Source of the DNA: JAGPKI01 sp052034135
GTDB taxonomy: Bacteria; Caldisericota; Caldisericia; UBA6126; JAGPKI01
Length of the DNA stretch: 7,209 bases
Assembly (NCBI GenBank): GCA_052034135.1
Contig: JBPOJC010000007.1
Location: forward strand, 1-7,209
Reading direction: 5' to 3'
Within the stretch, counting starts at the first letter, position 1, and every line of letters begins with the position of its first letter. The notes beneath the pieces were generated by a model, which was not told the DNA's origin, did no database searches, and saw only the letters and a program-made list of their open reading frames with translations. Position numbers and translations under genes: made by a program. Shown piece after piece: positions 1 to 6,864 of this stretch.

Positions 1-2
1 TA

Positions 3-1325
3 ATTGAACCAAGAGCAATTGTTATAGAAAAGTCCAATAATACTAAGCAGGATTTTACTGTTAAAAACATAACCAATAATAATGTTAACTTTTCTTTAAG
101 CTATGAACTATTCTTAGATAAGGGAGAAGCCTCCCCAGTATCTATTGAACTAAGCACAAATTCGCTTTCTCTCTCTCCTGGTTCAAGTGGAAGATTTACT
201 GTTAAGTTTAATATAGATAAAACTAAATTTGAAGGAAGCAGAGTAGAAGGAATAATTAAACTAAATGAACTTCATATTCCATTCATAATATTTAAAGATT
301 CAGTTAGTAAAATTGAAGACCAAATATCAAATATTAAAATTACCCCTAATGAACTTTATTTCACTGAAGATAAACAAACTGATGACATTGAAATCTCATT
401 TAGCTTAAATTATGGAGATGAAAAGAGGTTCAAATATTTTGATCCGCCGGAGATTAACTATAATTCAAATTATGGAAATTTAAAAATTATTTTAACTGAT
501 ACAAAAGGAGAAGAATGGCTACAGATCGCAAAATTTTCAGATCTTATTGTTGGGGATCACAAGTTTTATTGGAATGGTAGGGATAGTTACGGAAATCTCA
601 TTCTTCCAAAAGGAGAATATGAACTTAAATTTATAACTTATAAAATTATTTATTCTTATCCTTGCATGATAGAAGCTAAGGAGATATTTTCGGCAAAATC
701 TCAGATTAAAGTAATTGAGTCGTTTATTCCTGCACCTCTACCATTAACACTTTCTTGCTTAAAAGCCTATAAATTAGGAGAAGAGTTTAACCTTGATTTC
801 TACATTCAGGAAATTGAAAATTTAAAAGGTATTGAATTTACCTTAGAATATGACAACGAAAGACTTTCCTGTAAAGATGTAATCATTGAGAGTTTTTTTA
901 AAGATAATGATTCAAAAATTTCCATAGATATAGATGATTCTCGTGGAATGATGGAGTTTTATATTAATAATAACAAAAAAATAAATGGTAATCATATAAA
1001 ACTTCTTTCAATTAATTTTATAACAATTGATCTTGGAGAGCTTAACTTTAAATGTAATAGCTGTTTCTTGACACTGAGCGAAAAAATAAAGATAAAAGCC
1101 AATCCAATTTATCCAAAAGTCGAAGTTTTAAAAATGGAATTTCTTCTCTGCGACATAAATAGTGACAAAGTTGTTGATAAGAATGATTTAGAGATATTTA
1201 TGCTTGCTTACGGAACAAATTATAAAGATGCAGAATATAGTGAGTTTTGTGATTTTAACCAGGATCAGTATATAGATGTTCTTGATTTGTTAATTATTTC
1301 AAAAGAACTCGGTAAATCATTATAA
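3..1325 (+). CDS. C-terminal part of a large secreted protein with cohesin-like and dockerin domains, probably a subtilisin-like (S8) exoprotease; 5' end missing
   Basis: The frame is open from the left edge to the TAA at 1323-1325, giving 440 residues with no start in the window. An internal ATG at 666 falls in the middle of a domain and is not a credible start. Residues 1-100 resemble the Fn3-like sandwich behind subtilase catalytic domains (TVKNITNNN, LSPGSSGRFTVKF, HIPFIIF). Residues 105-215 form a second Ig/FlgD-like sandwich ending in WNGRDSYGNLILPKGEYELKF. Residues 249-374 read as a cohesin-like fold (LGEEFNLDF, LKGIEFTLEYD, IKLLSINF). Residues 382-438 are a dockerin: two EF-hand-like loops, CDINSDKVVDKNDL and CDFNQDQYIDVLDL, with Asp/Asn at positions 1, 3, 5, 9 and 12. 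All seven cysteines lie in the second half, from residue 221 on. The dockerin is clear and the cohesin likely. The protease identity is inferred, because no catalytic residues are in the window. The protein should act outside the cell, possibly assembled through calcium-dependent cohesin-dockerin contacts. Confidence 0.8.
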   Translation: MEPRAIVIEKSNNTKQDFTVKNITNNNVNFSLSYELFLDKGEASPVSIELSTNSLSLSPGSSGRFTVKFNIDKTKFEGSRVEGIIKLNELHIPFIIFKDSVSKIEDQISNIKITPNELYFTEDKQTDDIEISFSLNYGDEKRFKYFDPPEINYNSNYGNLKIILTDTKGEEWLQIAKFSDLIVGDHKFYWNGRDSYGNLILPKGEYELKFITYKIIYSYPCMIEAKEIFSAKSQIKVIESFIPAPLPLTLSCLKAYKLGEEFNLDFYIQEIENLKGIEFTLEYDNERLSCKDVIIESFFKDNDSKISIDIDDSRGMMEFYINNNKKINGNHIKLLSINFITIDLGELNFKCNSCFLTLSEKIKIKANPIYPKVEVLKMEFLLCDINSDKVVDKNDLEIFMLAYGTNYKDAEYSEFCDFNQDQYIDVLDLLIISKELGKSL

Positions 1326-2297
1326 ATTGTGACATGATACAAAGTGAGAGTCTCCTTTGTCAATTAGAGGTGGTTCACTCTCTTTGCATATTTCTTTACT
1401 TATATTGCACCTTCCGATAAATCTACAACCAGCTGATATGCCACTCTCTTCTCCTATATCTTTAGGAAGAATTATTCTTTCTCTTTTTCTCTCCAATTTT
1501 GGATCAGGGAGGGGAACAGCTGAAATTAAAGCTTTGGTATAGGGATGTATTGGGTTTTTATAAAGGTCTAAACTATTTGCAAGCTCGATAATTTTGCCAA
1601 AATACATAACAGCAACTCTCGTACTTATATGCTTTACCATAGACAAATCATGTGAGATAAAAATATATGTTAAGCCAAACTTTTCTTGCAAATCCTCAAA
1701 GAGATTTATAATTTGAGCCTGAATTGATACATCGAGGGCTGATACTGGTTCATCGCAAATAATGATTTCTGGATTAACAGCAAGAGATCTTGCAATCCCT
1801 ATTCTTTGTCTTTGTCCTCCAGAGAATTCATGCGGATATCTGATTTTATGCTCTTCATTTAAGCCTACAAGCCCTAATAATTCGTTAACTCTTTCATTTA
1901 ATTCTTTCTCATTTTCATAAAGTTTATGTATTCTCATTGGCTCAGCAATAATTTCTCCAGCTGTCATTCTCGCATCAAGAGAAAGGTATGGATCCTGAAA
2001 AATCATCTGTATTATTTTTCTCATTGGTTTCATTTCTAAGTCATTTAATTTTGTTATATTTATTCCTTTTAGTATTATTTCTCCATCATCCGGCCCATAA
2101 AGCTTTACTATGGTTCTACCAAGTGTTGTTTTCCCGCAGCCAGTTTCTCCAACAACACCCAAAGTTTCTCCTTTATTTATGCTAAAATTTACATTATCAA
2201 CTGCTTTTATGACAATCCTTTTTTTCTTAAAAAATGAGCCTGAATTAAAAAAGAAATATTTTTTTAGGTTTTTAACTGCTAAGATCTCTTTTTCCAT
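1320..2297 (-). CDS. oppF: Oligopeptide ABC transporter ATP-binding protein OppF
   Basis: Second of the paired cytoplasmic ATPases that drive peptide import with OppBC. The ATG at 2297 gives 325 residues and an N-terminus (MEKEILAVKNLKKYF) typical of OppF. The frame also runs back to a GTG at 2363, but the extra 22 residues lie wholly inside oppD and look non-homologous, so I prefer the ATG. Walker A is GETGCGKT at 50-57, the Q-loop Gln is 101, the signature SGGQR is 159-163, Walker B ends in Asp182-Glu183, and the switch His is 216. The C-terminal peptide-transporter extension holds HPYTKALISAVP and four cysteines (291, 297, 304, 322) in the C-x5-C-x6-C...C arrangement that binds [4Fe-4S] in studied family members. 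The start overlaps oppD by 26 nt with no clear Shine-Dalgarno, suggesting translational coupling. The stop overlaps the convergent exoprotein gene. Confidence 0.95.
   Translation of the reverse strand: MEKEILAVKNLKKYFFFNSGSFFKKKRIVIKAVDNVNFSINKGETLGVVGETGCGKTTLGRTIVKLYGPDDGEIILKGINITKLNDLEMKPMRKIIQMIFQDPYLSLDARMTAGEIIAEPMRIHKLYENEKELNERVNELLGLVGLNEEHKIRYPHEFSGGQRQRIGIARSLAVNPEIIICDEPVSALDVSIQAQIINLFEDLQEKFGLTYIFISHDLSMVKHISTRVAVMYFGKIIELANSLDLYKNPIHPYTKALISAVPLPDPKLERKRERIILPKDIGEESGISAGCRFIGRCNISKEICKESEPPLIDKGDSHFVSCHNL
1325..1365. repeat. Nested inverted repeat at the convergent gene junction
   Basis: AATTG (1325-1329) can pair with CAATT (1361-1365), and inside it ACAAAG (1339-1344) with CTTTGT (1355-1360), plus a GAG/CTC extension. 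This sits directly after the stop of the forward gene and inside the last codons of oppF. No T-run follows on the forward strand, so it is not a standard intrinsic terminator. It may be a 3'-end structure or chance. Confidence 0.3.
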
Positions 2298-3261
2298 AAT
2301 ATAACCAGCATGCTGCGCGTCTTGAATTATTAAAATTAAAGAAAGGGGGCTCTTCTTTTGCACAAATCTTCATCGCATAGTCACATCTCGGATGGAATGA
2401 ACAACCATTGGGAGGAGAAATAAGGTCAGGTGGTAACCCTGGAATGGTTTTTAGCTTTTCCTCTGAACTAATATTGAGCCTTGGAACAGCTTTTAATAAA
2501 CCCATTGTGTATGGATGGAGTGGAGAGCTATAAAGGTCATCAATAAAAGCTTCTTCAACAATTTTCCCCGCATAAAACACCAACACTCTATCACATAAGC
2601 CTGCAACAACAGCAAGATTATGAGTTATTAAAATTATAGATGTCTCAATTTTACTTCTTATATCTTTGAGGAGCTCTAATATCTGAGCCTGGACTGTTAC
2701 ATCGAGAGAAGTTGTGGGCTCATCTGCTATTATTATTTGAGGATCACATGATAAAGCCATGGCTATCATTACCCTCTGTCTCATTCCACCGGAAAATTCA
2801 TGTGGATATCTTCTAAGCATATTACTTCCACCTTTAATTTTAACAAGGTCTAAGAGCTCGAGTGCTCTATTCCAGGCTTTAGAAGTACTGTAGTTTTTAT
2901 GTACAATCAAGGGCTCCATCATTTGATCTCCAATAGTTAAAACTGGGTTAAGAGAAGACATTGGATCTTGAAAAATCATTGAAATCTTATCTCCCCTGAT
3001 TGCTGTAATTTCTTTCTCATTTAGATTAAGGATATTTGTATTATTAAATTCAATCTGTCCATCTACTATTTTACCTGGTGGAAAACTAATGAGTCGCATA
3101 ATAGATAAACCAGTCACAGTCTTACCACAACCTGATTCACCAACAATTCCTAATGCTTCACCTTTATTTAAGCTGAAATTAATTCCTCTAACAGCCTGAA
3201 CTGTTCCGGCAAGTGTATAAAAGTATGTTTTTAAATTGGTTACTTTAAGTAGTTCGTTCAA
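2272..3261 (-). CDS. oppD: Oligopeptide ABC transporter ATP-binding protein OppD
   Basis: Cytoplasmic ATPase partner of OppF, 329 residues, full length for the family. Walker A is GESGCGKT at 41-48, the Q-loop Gln is 98, the signature SGGMR is 157-161, Walker B ends in Asp180-Glu181, and the switch His is 214. That His is followed by Asn215, where relatives usually have Asp. The C-terminal extension carries HPYTMGLLKAVP and cysteines 287, 293, 300 and 318 in the C-x5-C-x6-C...C pattern linked to a [4Fe-4S] cluster in related DppD/OppD proteins. The start is TTG at 3261, supported by AGGAG nine bases upstream (3271-3275), which overlaps the oppC stop. No ATG is nearby and the N-terminus NELLKVTNLKTYF aligns as expected. 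The gene lies 12 nt after oppC and overlaps oppF by 26 nt. It could equally be called DppD; the oligopeptide name follows from the operon. Confidence 0.96.
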   Translation of the reverse strand: MNELLKVTNLKTYFYTLAGTVQAVRGINFSLNKGEALGIVGESGCGKTVTGLSIMRLISFPPGKIVDGQIEFNNTNILNLNEKEITAIRGDKISMIFQDPMSSLNPVLTIGDQMMEPLIVHKNYSTSKAWNRALELLDLVKIKGGSNMLRRYPHEFSGGMRQRVMIAMALSCDPQIIIADEPTTSLDVTVQAQILELLKDIRSKIETSIILITHNLAVVAGLCDRVLVFYAGKIVEEAFIDDLYSSPLHPYTMGLLKAVPRLNISSEEKLKTIPGLPPDLISPPNGCSFHPRCDYAMKICAKEEPPFFNFNNSRRAACWLYYGKRDLSS

Positions 3262-3270
3262 ATTTAGAGT

Positions 3271-3275
3271 CTCCT
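3271..3275 (-). promoter_or_regulatory. Ribosome binding site for oppD (TTG start)
   Basis: AGGAG on the reverse strand, nine nucleotides before the TTG at 3261-3259. It shares bases with the oppC stop codon (TAG followed by GAG), so a ribosome ending oppC is placed on the oppD signal. This site decides in favour of the TTG start. Confidence 0.75.
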
Positions 3276-4191
3276 ACCGTCTTAATCTTGGATCAAATGC
3301 ATCTCTTAGTCCGTCACCAACAAAGTTAAAAGATAGCATTGTTATACATATAAAAAGAGCAGGGAAGAAAATAAGGTATGGATAAGCTCTTATAGCTCTT
3401 ATGCCATCAGATGCCAATACTCCCCATGAAGCCATTGGTGCTGATACACCAAGACCTATAAAACTTAAGAAAGATTCAAAAAATATGGCATTTGGTATCT
3501 GAAATGTCGAAGTTACAATTATTGGTCCAATTGTATTAGGTATAAGGTGCCTAAAGAGTATTTGAGATCTTGTTGCACCTAACATCCTTGCAGCAAGAGT
3601 GAATTCTTGTTCTTTTAGTGAAAGAATTTGCCCTCTAACAATTCTTGCCATACTTGTCCAATAGCTAAGCCCTAAAGCAATAAAAATATTTATTAGCCCT
3701 GGACCTAAAACAACCATAAGGAGTATCACAATTAATAGAACTGGAATACTAAATAATATATCTACTATACGCATCATTACTTCATCCACTCTGCCACCAA
3801 CATAACCAGATATCCCACCATAAATTACGCCGATTAATAGATTTACAAAACTTGCTACAAAACCGACAGCAAGAGAGATCCTTCCTCCATACATTACTCT
3901 TACAAGCACATCTCTTCCAAGTTCATCTGTTCCAAAGGGATGTTCAAATGTTGGAGATTTATAAGTATTATAAAGCTCAGTATTATAGTAACTGAACTTT
4001 GAGAAAAAAGGTCCAACAAATGAAAAGAGAATTATAAAAACAATTATTATTAGTCCAGCAATGGCTAATTTATTTTTTCTAAATCTAATCCATGCATCTT
4101 GCCAATAACTTAGAGGAGGTCTTGCTATTGCAGTAGAGACCTCCTTCTTGTCTAAAGGTTTAAATAATTCTGGGTCAATTTTTTCTATCAT
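3274..4191 (-). CDS. oppC: Oligopeptide ABC transporter permease OppC
   Basis: Inner-membrane permease that pairs with OppB to form the peptide channel; 305 residues, normal length. The cytoplasmic N-terminal segment (RPPLSYWQDAWIRFRKNK, 24-41) precedes the first membrane helix at about 43-64 and is typical of OppC/DppC. An external loop has HPFGTDELGRDVL (84-96), a family hallmark. Further membrane segments lie at about 104-130, 144-166, 168-183, 222-245 and 272-292. The EAA loop that contacts the ATPases is at about 196-224 (EFTLAARMLGA, then HLIPNTIGPI). The protein ends in the common DPRLRR. Its ATG overlaps the oppB TGA as ATGA (4188-4191). A modest AAGGG lies ten bases upstream at 4202-4206, so translational coupling with oppB is likely. 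Confidence 0.96.
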   Translation of the reverse strand: MIEKIDPELFKPLDKKEVSTAIARPPLSYWQDAWIRFRKNKLAIAGLIIIVFIILFSFVGPFFSKFSYYNTELYNTYKSPTFEHPFGTDELGRDVLVRVMYGGRISLAVGFVASFVNLLIGVIYGGISGYVGGRVDEVMMRIVDILFSIPVLLIVILLMVVLGPGLINIFIALGLSYWTSMARIVRGQILSLKEQEFTLAARMLGATRSQILFRHLIPNTIGPIIVTSTFQIPNAIFFESFLSFIGLGVSAPMASWGVLASDGIRAIRAYPYLIFFPALFICITMLSFNFVGDGLRDAFDPRLRR

Positions 4192-5111
4192 TGCTTAAAA
4201 ACCCTTATTCGAGGATCTATATAAGAGTAAAGAATATCAACAATAAAATTTAAAAAGACAAGTAAAATACAATAAAAAATAGTTACACCGAGGATAACAG
4301 TATAATCTCTATCATATATACTGGTTACAAAATATCTTCCCAAACCTGGAATTGCAAAAATCTGTTCAACAACAAAGCTACCAGTAAAAATAGAAGCAAT
4401 TAAAGGACCTAAATATGTTATTACTGGAAGAATTGCATTTTTTATTGCATGCTTGATTATTACTCTACTGCTTGTCAACCCTTTGGCATAAGCAACTTTA
4501 ATATAGTCCTGTCTTAGAACTTCGAGCATACTTGACCGCATTATTCTTGCAATAAAAGCCATTGGATAAGCAGCAAGTGTTATACTTGGTAGAATAAGCT
4601 GCATAAATGACCCCCACCCAGCAACCGGGAAAAGTCCTAAACGTAAACCGAGAAAGTACATAAGAAAAGTTGCAAGAATAAAGCTTGGAATTGATACTCC
4701 TATAAGAGATAAAACCATTACAAGGTTATCCTGCCACATATTTTGGTGAAGTGCAGAAATAGAACCAGCAAGTAGCCCCAAACCTAAAGCAAGAAGAACT
4801 GCAATAAATCCAAGAAGGGAAGAAATAGGAAACCCTAATCTTATTATATCGTTTACAGATAATGCTTCATATCTAAAAGAGGGACCAAAATCAAATTTAA
4901 GCATATTACCAATGAATGAAAAATATTGTTTATAAAGTGGCTGATCGAGCTTGTATCTTGCTTCAATGTTTCGTAAAACCTCATCCGGTAAGGCTTTCTC
5001 CTTTGTGAAAGGTCCTCCAGGAATAGCATGAGCGAGAATAAATGTTAAAGTTGCCACAATAAATATTACAATAACCATAGAGAGGAACCTTTGAAGAATA
5101 AATTTACTCAT
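4188..5111 (-). CDS. oppB: Oligopeptide ABC transporter permease OppB
   Basis: Inner-membrane permease partner of OppC; 307 residues, normal length. The first helix is at about 9-30, ending in AHAIPGGPF, a usual OppB/DppB feature. A periplasmic-side or external loop follows, with YKLDQPLYKQYFSF (53-66) and FDFGPSF (73-79). Further helices lie at about 97-121, 130-156, 168-190, 226-247 and 272-298. The EAA coupling loop is at about 202-232 (DYIKVAYAKGL, then HAIKNAILPV), followed by VEQIFAIPGLG (248-258) and the terminal DPRIRVFKQ. The ATG at 5111 is the natural start. The nearest Shine-Dalgarno-like bases (AGGATGAT, 5125-5132) are rather far upstream, so initiation may be weaker than for oppA. 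An 81-nt gap separates it from oppA, and it overlaps oppC by 4 nt. Confidence 0.96.
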   Translation of the reverse strand: MSKFILQRFLSMVIVIFIVATLTFILAHAIPGGPFTKEKALPDEVLRNIEARYKLDQPLYKQYFSFIGNMLKFDFGPSFRYEALSVNDIIRLGFPISSLLGFIAVLLALGLGLLAGSISALHQNMWQDNLVMVLSLIGVSIPSFILATFLMYFLGLRLGLFPVAGWGSFMQLILPSITLAAYPMAFIARIMRSSMLEVLRQDYIKVAYAKGLTSSRVIIKHAIKNAILPVITYLGPLIASIFTGSFVVEQIFAIPGLGRYFVTSIYDRDYTVILGVTIFYCILLVFLNFIVDILYSYIDPRIRVFKQ

Positions 5112-5138
5112 CTATGTTATTTATATCATCCTATGTTA
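5112..5138. repeat. 8-bp direct repeat in the oppA-oppB gap
   Basis: CTATGTTA occurs at 5112-5119 and again at 5131-5138, a 19-bp period, just before the oppB start. On the reverse strand the copies read TAACATAG. The rest of the 81-nt gap (5112-5192) shows no convincing terminator hairpin or promoter. The repeat may be chance in AT-rich DNA. Confidence 0.3.
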
Positions 5139-5192
5139 AATGAAATCATAACGAATAAATAACTTAAACAATCGAATCTATTCCATCGTGCT

Positions 5193-6824
5193 CTATTTTG
5201 TTTTTAAACTTTCTTCAACATATGCCCATTTAAAATCAGTGTATCCTAAAAGTGAAGAAATATAATCTTTAAGCCATGGTTTTATCATAAGGGGTCTTGT
5301 ATAGAAATATATAGGTAAAATAGGTAATTCATCCATTAATACTTCCTCAGCCTGGTGAAGCAATGTCATTCTAAGCCAGTTATCTTTTTCATTTTTTGCT
5401 TTAGCAATTAAATCATTATATTGAGGGTTATTCCATCCTGTATCATTGTTTCCGCTGTTGCCAACAAACATATCAAGAAAAGTTGTTGGATCTGGATAAT
5501 CTCCAATCCACCCAGCACGTGCAACATCATACTGGAGCTTGCTTCTATTATCTAAATATACTTTCCACTCCTGGTTTACAAGCTCGCAATCAATTCCAAG
5601 ATTTTCTTTCCACATCTGCTGTATTGCCTCAGCTATACTTTTATGAACTTCGGAAGTATTATAAAGTAATTGAAACTTAGGAAAACCCTTTCCATTTGGG
5701 TACCCGGCATCACTAAGTAAGGCTTTAGCTTCTTCTACGTTATTATCAGTAAAGAAATCTCCTCCTACAACCCTAAAATCTTTATCTGATGTTGCATCCT
5801 GTATCCCATAAGGGACATAAGCAAGAGCTATTTTTTGCTCACCTTTGGTTATGTTTTCAACAATTGATTTTCTATCTATGGCAAACGTAAGAGCTTTTCT
5901 TACTTTTTTATCATTAAAAGGTGCTTTAGTTGTATTAAATAGATAATAGTATGTACCGATGTAAGGTTCAATTGTTAGTTTACCTTCTTTTTTAAGTCTA
6001 TCAAATTCGACTGGAGGAGGATTAGTTGCAAAATCGAGCTGACCACTTTCAAACATTGCAAGTTCAGTTGTTCCACTTTCTACCATTGTAAATGTAATTT
6101 CACCTAATTTTACAACATTTGCATCCCAATAATTAGGATTTTTCTCGACTATTATTTTATCTTTATGAACCCACTCTTTCATTTTAAAAGGACCATTGCT
6201 TACATAATCAGTAGTTGACTTTGCCCAATCAGGATTCTTCTCCACTACATTCTTGCATACTGGCAAATATGTTGTAAAAGTAAGTAATGATAGAAAGTAT
6301 GGTGTAGGTGATTTAAGCTCTACTTTAAGCGTATAATCATCAGTTGCTTTAACACCAACTTCTTCAGGGTCTGTTATTTTACCTGAACTGTAAGCTTCTC
6401 CATTTTTAATATACCATAATTGATAAGCATATTCTGAAGCTAAAGCTGGGCTCAATGCTCTTTTCCAGGAATACTCAAAATCATGAGCAGTAACAGGTTC
6501 ACCGTTAGACCATTTTGTATCTTTTCTTAAATAGAATGTATAAGTCAGCATATCATCGCTAATATCCCATCGTTCAGCAACAGAAGGTTTAATCTCACCT
6601 TTTAAATCATATCTCACAAGACCATCAAAGAGATTTAATATAACGGTAAATTCAGGGATACCTGTTGCTTTTCCAGGATCAAGATATTGTGGTTCAGCAC
6701 CAATGTTATATGAAATTTTCCCGCTTGTTCCCCGTGGTGGTGTTGTTCCTTGTTTGGTGCAACTTGTTAAAAATAAAGAAGAAATAATTAATACACTTAG
6801 AAGAACCCTCTTAAAATTCCCCAT
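5193..6824 (-). CDS. oppA: Oligopeptide ABC transporter substrate-binding lipoprotein OppA
   Basis: Extracytoplasmic peptide-binding protein of the SBP_bac_5 family, 543 residues. The N-terminus is a lipoprotein signal: positive GNFKR, a hydrophobic core at about 7-19, and the lipobox LTSC with Cys22 as the lipidated residue. This implies anchoring on the outer face of the cytoplasmic membrane. Family hallmarks in order are EPQYLDPG (44-51), NLFDGLVRYD (64-73), SVAERWDIS (81-89), WSNGEPVTAHDF (105-116), NGPFKMKEW (210-218), KNPNYWDA (228-235), VRKALTFAIDR (308-318) and GWIGDYPDPTTFLDMF (438-453). In studied OppA proteins the Asp of the last motif (here Asp442) is expected to bind the peptide's free amino end, which favours oligopeptides over nickel or sugars. 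The ATG at 6824 has a strong AGGAGG five bases upstream. It is first in the operon and probably the most highly expressed. Confidence 0.96.
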   Translation of the reverse strand: MGNFKRVLLSVLIISSLFLTSCTKQGTTPPRGTSGKISYNIGAEPQYLDPGKATGIPEFTVILNLFDGLVRYDLKGEIKPSVAERWDISDDMLTYTFYLRKDTKWSNGEPVTAHDFEYSWKRALSPALASEYAYQLWYIKNGEAYSSGKITDPEEVGVKATDDYTLKVELKSPTPYFLSLLTFTTYLPVCKNVVEKNPDWAKSTTDYVSNGPFKMKEWVHKDKIIVEKNPNYWDANVVKLGEITFTMVESGTTELAMFESGQLDFATNPPPVEFDRLKKEGKLTIEPYIGTYYYLFNTTKAPFNDKKVRKALTFAIDRKSIVENITKGEQKIALAYVPYGIQDATSDKDFRVVGGDFFTDNNVEEAKALLSDAGYPNGKGFPKFQLLYNTSEVHKSIAEAIQQMWKENLGIDCELVNQEWKVYLDNRSKLQYDVARAGWIGDYPDPTTFLDMFVGNSGNNDTGWNNPQYNDLIAKAKNEKDNWLRMTLLHQAEEVLMDELPILPIYFYTRPLMIKPWLKDYISSLLGYTDFKWAYVEESLKTK

Positions 6825-6829
6825 CTTTT

Positions 6830-6835
6830 CCTCCT
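6830..6835 (-). promoter_or_regulatory. Ribosome binding site for oppA
   Basis: AGGAGG on the reverse strand with a 5-nt A-rich spacer to the ATG at 6824-6822. It is the strongest Shine-Dalgarno in the window, in keeping with a binding protein that is made in excess over its permease. Confidence 0.85.
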
Positions 6836-6845
6836 ATTAAAAGTA

Positions 6846-6860
6846 TGAAAAAGCTTTTCA
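6846..6860. promoter_or_regulatory. 15-bp perfect inverted repeat between the oppA -10 element and its ribosome binding site; possible operator
   Basis: TGAAAA (6846-6851), the 3-nt centre AGC, then TTTTCA (6855-6860), on either strand. It starts 4 bp downstream of the proposed -10 hexamer, so it covers the expected transcription start and the start of the leader. That is a usual place for a repressor site. No regulator gene is in the window, and A/T-rich arms of six bases can arise by chance. Confidence 0.35.
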
Positions 6861-6864
6861 CTAA

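Noticed and set aside
666..1325. Separate 219-residue gene starting at ATG 666
   Set aside because: The same frame is open without a stop back to base 3, and the ATG falls at the end of a beta-sandwich domain with no ribosome binding site, so it is an internal Met of a larger protein.
1357..1542. 61-codon forward frame inside oppF
   Set aside because: Antisense shadow of a clear ATPase gene; low-complexity Leu/Ser-rich translation and no ribosome binding site.
1988..2304. Two overlapping forward frames of about 65 codons opposite the oppF N-terminal half
   Set aside because: Both lie antisense to conserved ATPase motifs; hydrophobic translation arises from the reverse complement of A-rich codons.
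5112..5192. Internal promoter or terminator between oppA and oppB
   Set aside because: No stem of useful length with a T-run, and the TATAAA near oppB lacks a matching -35.
5483..5680. 65-codon forward frame opposite oppA
   Set aside because: Antisense to the conserved GWIGDYPDP region of OppA, with no supporting signals.
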